This document shows positions 1 through 7,375 of a DNA stretch of 11,470 nucleotides, piece after piece (the first letter of the stretch is position 1; every line of letters begins with the position of its first letter). This stretch comes from an uncultured Ruminococcus sp. (GTDB taxonomy: Bacteria > Bacillota > Clostridia > Oscillospirales > Ruminococcaceae). The position numbers and the translations under genes were made by a program. The stretch covers positions 1-11,470 of the forward strand of contig URTF01000064.1 of assembly GCA_900550695.1 (NCBI GenBank), in the 5' to 3' direction. The notes under the pieces were generated by a model. The model made no database searches and was not told where the DNA came from. It worked only from the letters and a program-made list of their open reading frames with translations.

Positions 1-13
1 TGTGATTTCGGCG
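1..13. repeat. 13-bp direct repeat, left copy (window terminus)
   Basis: The first 13 bases (TGTGATTTCGGCG) are identical to the last 13 bases at 11458-11470. An exact match of both extreme ends is very unlikely by chance. It fits a circularised assembly, a contig broken inside a repeat, or flanking target duplications; the sequence alone does not decide. Confidence 0.8.
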
Positions 14-15
14 CA

Positions 16-48
16 GATTTTTTCCTGTATTTTATTGGTGTTTAGTAT
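16..48 (+). repeat. Imperfect 33-bp inverted repeat, left copy
   Basis: GATTTTTTCC (16-25), 12 variable bases, then GTGTTTAGTAT (38-48). The reverse complement at 11404-11436 carries the same two blocks with the same 12-base spacing (about 26 of 33 positions match). AT-richness raises chance similarity, but two exact blocks of 10 and 11 bp at equal spacing are notable. Confidence 0.5.
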
Positions 49-200
49 TATAATATGCAGAAAAGCACTGCTCTGCCATATCGGGGAAAAATATGCCCGA
101 ATATCGCTGAAAAATCTAAAAGACAAGCCAAATTTAAGGCGCAGGGTGAATGTGGAATTGGTTATCATGATGCGGTGTTATTTTATACGGGTATATGTTT

Positions 201-221
201 AATTGCTGTATTTTACCGTAG
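201..221 (+). repeat. 21-bp imperfect direct repeat, left copy
   Basis: The 21 bases starting AATTGCTGTATTTT match those at 11337-11357 in 19 of 21 positions and in the same orientation. This may be part of a dispersed intergenic repeat family that lies at both ends of the window. Confidence 0.45.
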
Positions 222-314
222 AGTTCGGATCACCCGTCCCTGTAATAATTTATTAATAATTTTAAGAGGAATAATTCACTCGTTGAAATACCGTGATTTT
301 TATGACCCAGGTTG

Positions 315-343
315 TTGACAAAATTCCGAAAATACGATATAAT
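315..343 (+). promoter_or_regulatory. Sigma-A promoter of greA
   Basis: TTGACA (315-320) and TATAAT (338-343) are both perfect consensus hexamers separated by exactly 17 bp. Transcription would start near 350, leaving a leader of about 54 nt before the greA ATG at 404. This is the strongest canonical promoter in the window and fits a highly expressed housekeeping gene. Confidence 0.9.
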
Positions 344-403
344 AAATGTATATATGCTTTAGGCGGCGCTTACTCGCCCCATTTCTGAAAGGAGCAGATC
401 ATA

Positions 404-880
404 ATGGCAGTTAAAAAAGTCAGAATGTCCGCTGAGGGACTTGCTAATCTTGAAAAAGAAAAAGAATATCTCATTACCGTCAAAAGAGCAGAGGTTGCTC
501 AGAAGTTAAAGGAAGCCCGCGGTTTCGGTGACCTTTCCGAAAACGCTGAATACGATGAAGCCAAGAACGAACAGGGTATTGTTGAAGCCCGTATCCAGGA
601 GCTTGAAATGACTATCGCAAACGCTATCGTTGTCAGCGATGAAGATATTTCGAGCGATGAAGTCGGCGTTGGTTCTTATGTTGAGCTTCTCGATCTTGAA
701 CTCGATGAAAAGATGAACCTCCAGATCGTCGGTTCTACCGAAGCCGATCCCGAGAACAACAAGATCTCCGAGGATTCACCGATCGGCATTGCCTGCCTTA
801 AAAAGAAAGCAGGAGATGAGATCGAGGTTGATGCTCCTGTCGGCATCATCAAGATGAAAATTTTGAGCATTTCCAAGTAA
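404..880 (+). CDS. greA: Transcription elongation factor GreA
   Basis: GreA enters the secondary channel of RNA polymerase and stimulates cleavage of backtracked nascent RNA so that stalled complexes resume. The 158-aa product is of normal family length. Residues 1-75 form the predicted antiparallel coiled coil; the tip carries the signature GDLSENAEYDEAK (residues 42-54), with the two acidic tip residues D43 and E46 that coordinate catalytic Mg in the polymerase active site. Residues about 80-158 are the FKBP-like C-terminal domain, with the conserved SPIG and DAPVGI segments. The ATG at 404 is preceded by AAAGGAG with GGAG ending 9 nt upstream, which fixes the start. The gene has its own perfect promoter and is followed by a hairpin before lysS, an arrangement in keeping with the common greA-lysS neighbourhood in Clostridia. 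Confidence 0.97.
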   Translation: MAVKKVRMSAEGLANLEKEKEYLITVKRAEVAQKLKEARGFGDLSENAEYDEAKNEQGIVEARIQELEMTIANAIVVSDEDISSDEVGVGSYVELLDLELDEKMNLQIVGSTEADPENNKISEDSPIGIACLKKKAGDEIEVDAPVGIIKMKILSISK

Positions 881-896
881 GGAAAATATGAACTTT

Positions 897-931
897 ATGC
901 CGCTGATTGAAAGTCGGTCAGCGGTATTTTT
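897..931 (+). terminator. Hairpin terminator (or partial attenuator) after greA
   Basis: A 10-bp stem (897-906 with 918-927, one G-U pair) including CCGCTGA/TCAGCGG, with an 11-nt loop, is followed by a run of five T (927-931). It lies 16 nt after the greA stop. No separate consensus promoter is visible between it and lysS, so some readthrough into lysS is likely. Confidence 0.65.
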
Positions 932-958
932 ATCAAAATTGTGAAAGGAAAAATGAAA

Positions 959-2533
959 ATGGCTGAAGAAAATCAGAATGTCAACGCTGCTCCCGAAGAG
1001 GAAGAAGTTCAGGACGTCAGCGAATACAAGAAGATCCGTATGGACAAGCTTGACGAGCTCAAAGCCGCAGGCAAGAATCCATTTGAAATAACAAAGTACG
1101 ATGTTACCGCTCACTGCGGCGAGGCTAAGGCTGCTTATGAAAAGCTCGAAGCAGAGATAAAGGCTAAGGTCGGCGACGATGAGGAGGCTCTCAAAGCCGC
1201 TCTCGAAGAAAACCGTCAGCACGTCAGCATCGCTGGCAGACTTATGAGCCGCCGTGATATGGGCAAGGCTAACTTTATCGATGTCCGTGACTCCTCCGAC
1301 AGAATCCAGGTCTATGTTCGTATGAACGAGATCGGCGCAGACGAGTTCGCTGACTTCAAGAAATGGGATATCGGCGATATCGTAGGCGTTGAAGGCTTTG
1401 TTTTCCGCACAAAGAAGGGCGAAATTTCCGTCCACTGCGAAAAGATCACCCTCCTTTCAAAGTCGCTCCTACCGCTCCCCGAAAAGTGGCACGGCTTAAA
1501 GGATCAGGATACAAGATACCGTCAGCGTTATGTTGACCTTATCGTAAACCCCGATGTTGCCGAAACCTTCAAAAAGCGTTCAAAGATAATCGCTTCTATC
1601 CGCCGCTACCTCGATGCTCAGGGCTTTATGGAAGTTGAGACCCCTATGCTCGTTTCAAACGCAGGCGGCGCAGCTGCACGTCCGTTCGATACGCATTACA
1701 ATGCTCTCGATGAAGATGTCAAGCTCAGAATTTCGCTCGAACTCTACTTAAAGCGCCTTATCGTAGGCGGTCTTGAAAGAGTTTACGAGATCGGCCGTGT
1801 GTTCCGTAACGAGGGCGTTGACGCACGTCACAACCCCGAGTTCACACTTATGGAGCTTTATCAGGCTTATACCGACTATCACGGTATGATGGACCTCACC
1901 GAGAATATGTTCCGCTATCTTGCCAATGAAGTGTGCGGTTCTACCACAATTCCTTACGGTGAGCATCAGCTCGACCTCGGCAAGCCTTTCGAGCGCCTTA
2001 CAATGACCGAAGCTGTAAAGAAGTATTCGGGCGTTGATTTTGACGGAATAAAGACACTTGAAGAAGCCCGTGCTGTCGCAAAGGAAAAGCACGTTCAGTT
2101 TGAAGAACGCCACGCAAAGGGCGATATCCTCAACCTTTTCTTCGAGGAATTCGTTGAAGAACACCTTATCCAGCCTACATTCATTATGGATCACCCCGTT
2201 GAGATTTCTCCGCTCACAAAGAGAAAGCCCGATAAGCCCGACCACGTTGAGCGTTTTGAGCTTTTCATCAACGGCTGGGAAATGTGCAACGCTTACTCCG
2301 AGCTTAACGACCCTATCGACCAGCGTGAGCGTTTCCTTGCGCAGGAAGAGCTGCTCAAAAAGGGCGACGACGAAGCAAACCATATCGACGAGGACTTCCT
2401 CCGTGCGCTTGAGATCGGTATGCCTCCGACGGGCGGTATCGGCTACGGCATCGACAGACTTGTTATGCTTCTCACAAATTCACCTGCGATCCGTGATGTT
2501 CTGCTCTTCCCAACGATGAAGAGCCTCGACTGA
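959..2533 (+). CDS. lysS: Lysyl-tRNA synthetase, class II
   Basis: Charges tRNA-Lys with lysine in the cytoplasm. The 524-aa protein has an acidic N-terminal extension (residues about 1-20), an OB-fold anticodon-binding domain around residues 85-180, and a class II catalytic core. Motif 1 is the segment around FMEVETPML followed by GGAAARPF; motif 2 is VFRNEGVDARHNPEFT, with the ATP-contacting arginine; motif 3 is GIGYGIDRLVMLL near the C-terminus. All three are intact. In-frame starts exist at GTG 941, ATG 953 and ATG 959. I choose 959 because AAAGGA (944-949) then sits 9 nt upstream, whereas it would be only 3 nt from 953 and lies inside the frame begun at 941. The gene follows greA by 78 nt and probably depends on the greA promoter through the intervening hairpin. 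A hairpin terminator follows the stop. Confidence 0.96.
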   Translation: MAEENQNVNAAPEEEEVQDVSEYKKIRMDKLDELKAAGKNPFEITKYDVTAHCGEAKAAYEKLEAEIKAKVGDDEEALKAALEENRQHVSIAGRLMSRRDMGKANFIDVRDSSDRIQVYVRMNEIGADEFADFKKWDIGDIVGVEGFVFRTKKGEISVHCEKITLLSKSLLPLPEKWHGLKDQDTRYRQRYVDLIVNPDVAETFKKRSKIIASIRRYLDAQGFMEVETPMLVSNAGGAAARPFDTHYNALDEDVKLRISLELYLKRLIVGGLERVYEIGRVFRNEGVDARHNPEFTLMELYQAYTDYHGMMDLTENMFRYLANEVCGSTTIPYGEHQLDLGKPFERLTMTEAVKKYSGVDFDGIKTLEEARAVAKEKHVQFEERHAKGDILNLFFEEFVEEHLIQPTFIMDHPVEISPLTKRKPDKPDHVERFELFINGWEMCNAYSELNDPIDQRERFLAQEELLKKGDDEANHIDEDFLRALEIGMPPTGGIGYGIDRLVMLLTNSPAIRDVLLFPTMKSLD

Positions 2534-2542
2534 TCGATCAAT

Positions 2543-2575
2543 AAAGCTGCATATCCCTGTGGGTATGCAGCTTTT
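2543..2575 (+). terminator. Rho-independent terminator after lysS
   Basis: AAAGCTGCATA (2543-2553) pairs perfectly with TATGCAGCTTT (2564-2574); one bulged T then allows a further CCC/GGG stack around a TGT loop. The stem ends in a short T run (2572-2575). It begins 9 nt after the lysS stop codon and insulates lysS from the restriction-modification gene. Confidence 0.85.
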
Positions 2576-2588
2576 GCTGTATTATGTA

Positions 2589-2618
2589 TTGACAACGATT
2601 TTGGTGTGATGATATAAT
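2589..2618 (+). promoter_or_regulatory. Extended -10 sigma-A promoter of the restriction-modification gene
   Basis: TTGACA (2589-2594), an 18-bp spacer and TATAAT (2613-2618), with TG at 2610-2611 giving an extended -10 (TGATATAAT). Both hexamers are perfect. The start would be near 2625, about 36 nt before the ATG at 2661. It shows that the accessory gene carries its own strong, apparently unregulated promoter. Confidence 0.85.
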
Positions 2619-2660
2619 TGTATCAATGGTTAGCAGAAAAAACATAAGGAAGTGTGTGTA

Positions 2661-5423
2661 ATGACAGATAAGGAGCAAAAGTCTGCCGCTAAAAAATTCG
2701 CCGAAAGCTGGAAAGGCAAGGGTTACGAAAAAGGACAAAGCCAGTTATTCTGGATAGAACTGCTCACTAAAGTGTACGGCGTTGAAGATATATCCGCTTT
2801 TATCAGTTTTGAGGATCAGGTGCATCTGGATCATACAAGCTTTATTGATGGATATATACCGTCAACAAAAGTAATGATCGAACAGAAAAGCCTTGGCAAA
2901 GACCTTAACAAGCCTATAAAGCAGTCTGACGGTTCTCTGCGTACTCCATTTCAGCAAGCAAAGCGGTATGTGACCGATCTCCCGCTTTCAAAGCACCCTC
3001 GATGGATAGTGACCTGCAATTTTGCCGAGTTTTATGTTTACGATATGGAGCGTCCAAACGGCGAACCGGAAAAAATAAAACTTGCCGATCTGCCAAAGGA
3101 ATATTATCGGTTGAGCTTTTTGACTAAAACCGACAGTGAACATATCAAAAAAGAAATGGAAGTATCATTGCAGGCAGGTGAACTTGTCGGCAAGCTTTAC
3201 AATGCGATACTTAAACAGTATCATGACCCTGAAAATCCCGATTCTCTCCGCAGTCTTAATATGCTATGCGTTCGTCTTGTATTTTGTTTGTATGCGGAAG
3301 ATGCAGGAATTTTCGGCAGGCATGAGATGTTTCACGATTATTTGAGCAGGTTTGATGTTAAGGACGTCCGCAAGGCTCTTATCGAGCTTTTCAAAATGCT
3401 TGATACAAAGGAATGTGACCGTGATTCTTACGATGACACGCCCGTTGCGGAGTTTCCTTATGTAAACGGCGGTCTGTTTGCTGACGAAAATATCGAGATA
3501 CCGCAGTTTAATGAAGAAATAGTTGACCTGCTGCTTAAAAATGCAAGCGAGGATTTTGACTGGAGCAAAATATCTCCTACTATTTTCGGCGCAGTATTTG
3601 AAAGCACATTAAATCCCGAAACAAGGCGTTCGGGCGGTATGCACTATACATCTATCGAAAATATCCACAAAGTCATTGACCCGCTGTTTCTTGATGACCT
3701 GAAAGCCGAGCTTGAAGAGATAAAAACTTATGATAAGGCAAAGATTATTGAGGACAAGGTAGAAAAATTTCAGAATAAACTTGCGGGTCTGAAATTCCTT
3801 GACCCTGCCTGCGGTTCGGGAAATTTCCTTACCGAAACATATATCAGTCTGCGCCGGCTTGAAAATGAAGCTATAAAACTGACAATTGATAATGGGCAGC
3901 TGATGTTTGATACAGGCGATGTTATCCGTGTATCTATCGGGCAGTTTTACGGCATAGAGATAAATGATTTCGCCGTGACCGTTGCCAAAACCGCATTGTG
4001 GATAGCCGAATCGCAGATGATGCATGAAACGGAAGAGATAATCAGCAAAAGCCTTGATTTTCTTCCGCTGAAATCCTATGCAAATATTGTCGAAGCAAAT
4101 GCATTGCGTATTGATTGGGAAAACGTTGTGCCAAAGTCGGAGCTTAATTACATTATGGGCAATCCGCCGTTTGTGGGGGCAAGGCTTATGTCAGACGGGC
4201 AGAAAGCCGATGTATTTTCTGTTTTTGACGGAGTGAAAAACAATGGCAATCTTGATTATGTTTCCTGCTGGTATAAAAAAGCCGCTGATCTTATGACGGG
4301 GACAGAGATAAGAACTGCGCTTGTTTCAACAAATTCTATTACACAAGGTGAGCAGGTAGCAATACTTTGGAAAAATCTTTTTCAAAGCGGAGTACATATT
4401 GATTTTGCATACAGAACTTTTATTTGGGACAGTGAAGCAAGCAGTAAGGCGCACGTTCATTGTGTCATTGTTGGATTCAGCAAAGCAAGGAATAATGCTG
4501 CAAAAAGGTTGTTTAACAATGGCGTTGTGAAAACGGTAAATAATATAAATGGATATTTGGTCGATGCTGAAGATATTTTTATCGAAAGCAGAAACAAACC
4601 TATATGCAATGTTCCTGAGATAGGAATAGGAAATAAACCTGTTGATGATGGAAATTATTTATTTACGAAAGAAGAAATGGAGAATTTTGTTTTGCAAGAA
4701 CCTGCCGCCAAACCATATTTTCACCCTTTTTATGGTGCGAAAGAATTTATTAATCAACAACCAAGATATTGTTTGTGGCTCGGAGATTGTACTCCAAAAG
4801 AATTACGCTCAATGCCTAAATGTTTAGAGAGGGTAGAAGCGGTAAAAAATTTTCGACTGAATAGTAAAAGTGAAGGCACACGAAAGTTAGCAGATAAGCC
4901 AACGAGATTTCATGTTGAAAATATGCCTAAAGGAAAATTTTTGGTTATTCCTCAAGTATCGTCAGAACGTAGAAGATATATTCCTATAGGTTATATGGAT
5001 GATAGTGTTCTTTGCAGCGATAAGGTTAGGATAATGCCGAATGCAACGTTATATCATTTTGGAGTATTGACTTCAAATGTTCATATGTCGTGGATGAGAA
5101 CAATTTGTTGTAGATTAAAAAGTGATTACAGCTATACAGTTAATGATGTCTACAACAACTTCCCTTGGTGTAACCCAACCCCCGAACAGAAAGCATTGAT
5201 CGAACAAACTGCGCAGTCGATACTTGATGCAAGAGCGTTATACCCCGATTGTTCGCTTGCAGATCTTTACGATGAAGTAACAATGCCGCCCGAACTCCGC
5301 AAAGCACATCAAGCGAATGACCGTGCCGTAATGAAAGCCTATGGTTTTGATGTTAAAACAATGACAGAATCAAGCTGTGTTGCCGAACTTATGAAAATGT
5401 ATAAAAGGCTTGCGGGCAAATAA
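2661..5423 (+). CDS. MmeI-like single-chain type IIL/IIG restriction-modification enzyme
   Basis: A 920-aa protein that probably combines DNA cleavage, adenine-N6 methylation and target recognition. Visible order: N-terminal nuclease region with a PD-(D/E)xK pattern, D63, ten residues, then E74-Q75-K76; helical connector about 155-320; methyltransferase with motif X-like GGMHYTS (325-331), SAM-binding DPACGSGNFL (381-390), GIEIND (431-436) and catalytic NPPF (501-504); target-recognition region about 590-830; C-terminal segment with the family-typical YNNFPW (831-836). In MmeI the nuclease triad is D-x9-ExK, so the D-x10-ExK here looks intact, unlike solitary methyltransferases such as Bacillus YeeA/DnmA. 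ATG 2661 is preferred over GTG 2652 because AAGGA (2646-2650) ends 10 nt before it. No separate R, M or S gene adjoins it. The recognition part is markedly AT-rich. Recognition site and nuclease activity are unknown; a methylation-only role remains possible. Confidence 0.85.
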   Translation: MTDKEQKSAAKKFAESWKGKGYEKGQSQLFWIELLTKVYGVEDISAFISFEDQVHLDHTSFIDGYIPSTKVMIEQKSLGKDLNKPIKQSDGSLRTPFQQAKRYVTDLPLSKHPRWIVTCNFAEFYVYDMERPNGEPEKIKLADLPKEYYRLSFLTKTDSEHIKKEMEVSLQAGELVGKLYNAILKQYHDPENPDSLRSLNMLCVRLVFCLYAEDAGIFGRHEMFHDYLSRFDVKDVRKALIELFKMLDTKECDRDSYDDTPVAEFPYVNGGLFADENIEIPQFNEEIVDLLLKNASEDFDWSKISPTIFGAVFESTLNPETRRSGGMHYTSIENIHKVIDPLFLDDLKAELEEIKTYDKAKIIEDKVEKFQNKLAGLKFLDPACGSGNFLTETYISLRRLENEAIKLTIDNGQLMFDTGDVIRVSIGQFYGIEINDFAVTVAKTALWIAESQMMHETEEIISKSLDFLPLKSYANIVEANALRIDWENVVPKSELNYIMGNPPFVGARLMSDGQKADVFSVFDGVKNNGNLDYVSCWYKKAADLMTGTEIRTALVSTNSITQGEQVAILWKNLFQSGVHIDFAYRTFIWDSEASSKAHVHCVIVGFSKARNNAAKRLFNNGVVKTVNNINGYLVDAEDIFIESRNKPICNVPEIGIGNKPVDDGNYLFTKEEMENFVLQEPAAKPYFHPFYGAKEFINQQPRYCLWLGDCTPKELRSMPKCLERVEAVKNFRLNSKSEGTRKLADKPTRFHVENMPKGKFLVIPQVSSERRRYIPIGYMDDSVLCSDKVRIMPNATLYHFGVLTSNVHMSWMRTICCRLKSDYSYTVNDVYNNFPWCNPTPEQKALIEQTAQSILDARALYPDCSLADLYDEVTMPPELRKAHQANDRAVMKAYGFDVKTMTESSCVAELMKMYKRLAGK

Positions 5424-5427
5424 CAGA

Positions 5428-5473
5428 AACAACACCGCCGCCCGACCACGAAAGGTCAGGCGGCGGTATTGTT
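5428..5473 (-). terminator. Strong hairpin shared by two convergent units
   Basis: The stem 5428-5447 / 5454-5473 closes on loop ACGAAA (5448-5453) and contains the GC-rich ACCGCCGCC/GGCGGCGGT core. Read on the plus strand there are two C-A mismatches (5433/5468 and 5443/5458); read on the minus strand these become G-U pairs, so all 20 positions pair. The T-rich tail also lies on the minus-strand side. It is therefore best as the terminator of the DUF378 unit, whose stop codon abuts it, and a weaker one for the restriction-modification gene that ends at 5423. Confidence 0.8.
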
Positions 5474-5682
5474 CAGCTGTGGCTGTTTACAGTGCTGTCT
5501 TCTCTGAAAAGCAGCGATATGCACCATACTGCCGCAAGAGCAACAAGAATATAAATAACACGGCTTATTACTGCGCCCGTTCCGCCGAAGAGCCAGGCAA
5601 CAAGGTCAAATCGGAAAATGCCGACAAGTCCCCAGTTTACTCCGCCGATAATAAGCAGCGTCAATGCTATCTTATCCCACAT
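5473..5682 (-). CDS. DUF378 family small membrane protein
   Basis: A 69-aa protein with two predicted membrane segments, about residues 4-23 (ALTLLIIGGVNWGLVGIF) and 38-58 (VISRVIYILVALAAVWCI). The NWGLVG, FDLVAWLFG and SRVIYILV segments are the hallmarks of the DUF378 family, a widespread bacterial membrane protein of unknown function. The length is normal. The ATG at 5682 (minus strand) is preceded by GAAAGGA with 8 nt spacing, which supports translation. It lies 61 nt downstream of the LCP-like gene in the same direction, with no obvious terminator between them, so it is probably the last gene of a three-gene unit that ends at the hairpin directly behind it. Confidence 0.9.
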   Translation of the reverse strand: MWDKIALTLLIIGGVNWGLVGIFRFDLVAWLFGGTGAVISRVIYILVALAAVWCISLLFREDSTVNSHS

Positions 5683-5743
5683 AATGCTGTTCCTTTCAAA
5701 AGTTTGTCAAACCCCGTGATTAGCTTATGCGGAATATTCGGTT

Positions 5744-6697
5744 TTATTCGGAAATACCGCCGCTGTTATCGTCAAGCACAAAAAGCTCGGGCAGCGTTGC
5801 AAGGAATTTTTCATCGATGACATATTGCCCGTCGCCGTTCTGGACCCCGCTTGAAAGAATGAAAGTGGAGATGCCGGGCGAATTTTTGATAACATATTTC
5901 ATTGCATTTTTTACTTCCTCATAGTCGTAAGCCGTGATATCCGTGTCGATATCGGCATTTATGACCGTGACAAAATAATCGTCAAGATTGTTCGCAAAGC
6001 TTTCGGCGTTTGAAGTTCCGTTCGTTACAAGGCTGTTTATCGCAACGCCGAGACATTTTGCACGATATTCCTCACCCTGCGTGTAGTTCGGATAGGTCAG
6101 CACCTTTCGCAGAGCTGTCGAGTCAAGGAACTGCCTGCCCGACTTCAAAACGGTCGCTTCGCCCGTGTCGGGATTGTCATAAACAAGGTTGTAGGGGATA
6201 TCATAATCGATACCGCCGAAAATATCCGCAATAACGGAAAAGCTCGAACGGTTGAACTTTATGTATTTGTCAATGCTTATGCCAAGACAGCTTTCAACAG
6301 CCGTGACAGCCTTTTTTGTGCCGCCGTTTCGGTAAATGTTGTATAAAGTGTCATTGCCGTCACCCGAGGAAACGCTCGTACTGCTCGGTATCGGCAGGAA
6401 AACGAACTGCTCTTCGGTCGGGATAAATCTTGCAACGAGGAAACAGCTGCCGCTCTCACGCTTTTCCGCATCAAGGATAAGCAGGACCGTGCGTGCGTCC
6501 TCGGAAGACGGTGTGTAATCGCCGACAACGGTCATAGGCTGAAGACCGATATTTTCGGCGGAAGTGTTTGTATCATTATCGTTTTTGCCGAAAAGAATGC
6601 TTGAAAAAGCAAAATAACAGACTCCTCCTGCTATCAAAAGAGTTAGCACGATAGTTATTATGTATGTCAGCAGTATCTTCGATGATTTTTTTGCCAT
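5744..6697 (-). CDS. Degenerate LytR-CpsA-Psr (LCP) family membrane protein
   Basis: A 317-aa protein: short basic N-terminus (AKKSSK), one transmembrane anchor (about residues 8-33), an Asn/Asp/Thr/Ser-rich linker to about 60, then an extracytoplasmic domain. Residues 125-168 (GGTKKAV...VESCLGISIDKYIKFN...FGGIDYDIP) match the LCP core. True LCP enzymes transfer glycopolymers from polyprenyl phosphate carriers to peptidoglycan and use an IPRD(T/S) motif; here the equivalent is IPSST (103-107), so the Arg-Asp pair is missing. The later arginine region (about 188-212) is also atypical. It is therefore probably a non-catalytic or altered LCP homologue acting at the cell surface. Start 6697 is chosen over the upstream 6724 because AAAGGAG lies 6 nt before it. 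It is flanked closely by the SLOG gene (51 nt) and DUF378 (61 nt) on the same strand. Confidence 0.75.
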   Translation of the reverse strand: MAKKSSKILLTYIITIVLTLLIAGGVCYFAFSSILFGKNDNDTNTSAENIGLQPMTVVGDYTPSSEDARTVLLILDAEKRESGSCFLVARFIPTEEQFVFLPIPSSTSVSSGDGNDTLYNIYRNGGTKKAVTAVESCLGISIDKYIKFNRSSFSVIADIFGGIDYDIPYNLVYDNPDTGEATVLKSGRQFLDSTALRKVLTYPNYTQGEEYRAKCLGVAINSLVTNGTSNAESFANNLDDYFVTVINADIDTDITAYDYEEVKNAMKYVIKNSPGISTFILSSGVQNGDGQYVIDEKFLATLPELFVLDDNSGGISE

Positions 6698-6748
6698 AAA
6701 AAACTCCTTTATCAGTATTGCCAAATGTGCTTGACAGTGGTATAATTA

Positions 6749-7336
6749 TCAGTGTATGTTGTTCGGGCGGAAAGTCATTCGGACGGGCAGCGACTTTGCT
6801 TCGTCAGCCGCAGCGGCTATCTGTGAAATGTTTATTATGCGTATCTCAATACCCGCTTTCTCGGCAAAGCGGATAGTCTGTCCGGTTCCGCTTTTGTAGC
6901 TGCTGACAGCCGCAATGAGCCGTGAGGAATTGTCTATCATAAATTTGTTCCGCTTCTGCATACAGTCCTTGGTGTATTCTTCACTGATGCAGACAATACT
7001 GTCGGCTTCGTTTATAATACAGCCGTAGGTGAATTTTTCGATGCTGCGGAGATTTTTCGGCTGCGCTCTGTACGGAACAGCCGCAACGAGCCGTATCCTC
7101 GGGTCGCTCCGCTTGAAATCGAGAACGAGATCGCCTGCCATAAGGTCGATACCCCGTGCAAGACCCGTGATGAAGCAGGTGTAGCCGTCATTTATCGCAG
7201 ACGCTATCTCCTGATGCAGCATTGCTCTTATCACGCCCATAACAGGGGAGGAGGCATCACCGCCGTCGGGCAGTTTTTCGGGTCGGTGTCCCGAGAAGCA
7301 TACAGTTTTTGCTTTGGGTATAATGAATTCGGACAT
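6749..7336 (-). CDS. SLOG superfamily (DUF1273/YpsA-like) protein
   Basis: A 195-aa cytoplasmic protein of the YpsA-like branch of the SLOG fold, a Rossmann-type nucleotide or nucleotide-derivative binder. Conserved points: FSGHRPEKLP (14-23), TGLARGID (57-64, closely like the DprA glycine signature), PYRAQ (88-92), RNKFMIDNS (119-127) and GTGQTIRFAEK (150-160). Bacillus YpsA affects cell division, but the biochemical activity of the family is not established. Of the two start candidates, 7336 is preferred because TGGAGA lies 6 nt upstream, while ATG 7348 has no ribosome site and would bury that motif in the coding frame. It heads the minus-strand unit and is divergent from alr across 95 bp. 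Co-transcription with a wall-related LCP homologue hints at an envelope or division role; that is inference. Confidence 0.85.
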   Translation of the reverse strand: MSEFIIPKAKTVCFSGHRPEKLPDGGDASSPVMGVIRAMLHQEIASAINDGYTCFITGLARGIDLMAGDLVLDFKRSDPRIRLVAAVPYRAQPKNLRSIEKFTYGCIINEADSIVCISEEYTKDCMQKRNKFMIDNSSRLIAAVSSYKSGTGQTIRFAEKAGIEIRIINISQIAAAADEAKSLPVRMTFRPNNIH

Positions 7337-7359
7337 ATTTTTCTCCATATCATTATAAT
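7330..7359 (+). promoter_or_regulatory. Candidate promoter of alr
   Basis: CGGACA (7330-7335, 4 of 6 consensus), 18-bp spacer and a perfect TATAAT (7354-7359). The predicted start near 7366 would give a 66-nt leader. The -35 overlaps the start codon of the divergent SLOG gene. The -10 lies in the palindrome ATTATAAT, so it reads as a -10 on both strands. Confidence 0.4.
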
Positions 7360-7375
7360 ATAGTATATTAATTTT

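Larger units (their letters stand above)
1..314. other. AT-rich non-coding left end
   Basis: I see no convincing gene here. Short open frames exist on both strands, including a 56-codon minus-strand frame that runs off the left edge from an ATG at 168, but none has a ribosome site or protein-like composition. The stretch shares three short similarities with the right end of the window, listed as separate repeat entries. A TATAAT at 49-54 has no partner -35 at a usable distance. Confidence 0.6.

Noticed and set aside
1..168. A 56-codon minus-strand frame open to the left edge (ATG at 168).
   Set aside because: No ribosome site before the ATG, an in-frame stop 9 nt upstream, and no protein-like motif. 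The region also shares short repeats with the other window end, which suits non-coding repeat DNA better.
881..958. Possible T-box or lysine riboswitch upstream of lysS.
   Set aside because: Only 78 nt lie between greA and lysS and they contain one simple hairpin; far too short for either structure.
776..1435. A 219-codon minus-strand frame across the greA-lysS junction.
   Set aside because: Antisense to two certain genes with all motifs intact; no start signals or recognisable domain.
6731..6746. TTGACA followed closely by TATAAT on the plus strand between the SLOG and LCP-like genes.
   Set aside because: The two hexamers are only 4 bp apart, far too close for a sigma-A promoter, and no plus-strand gene follows.
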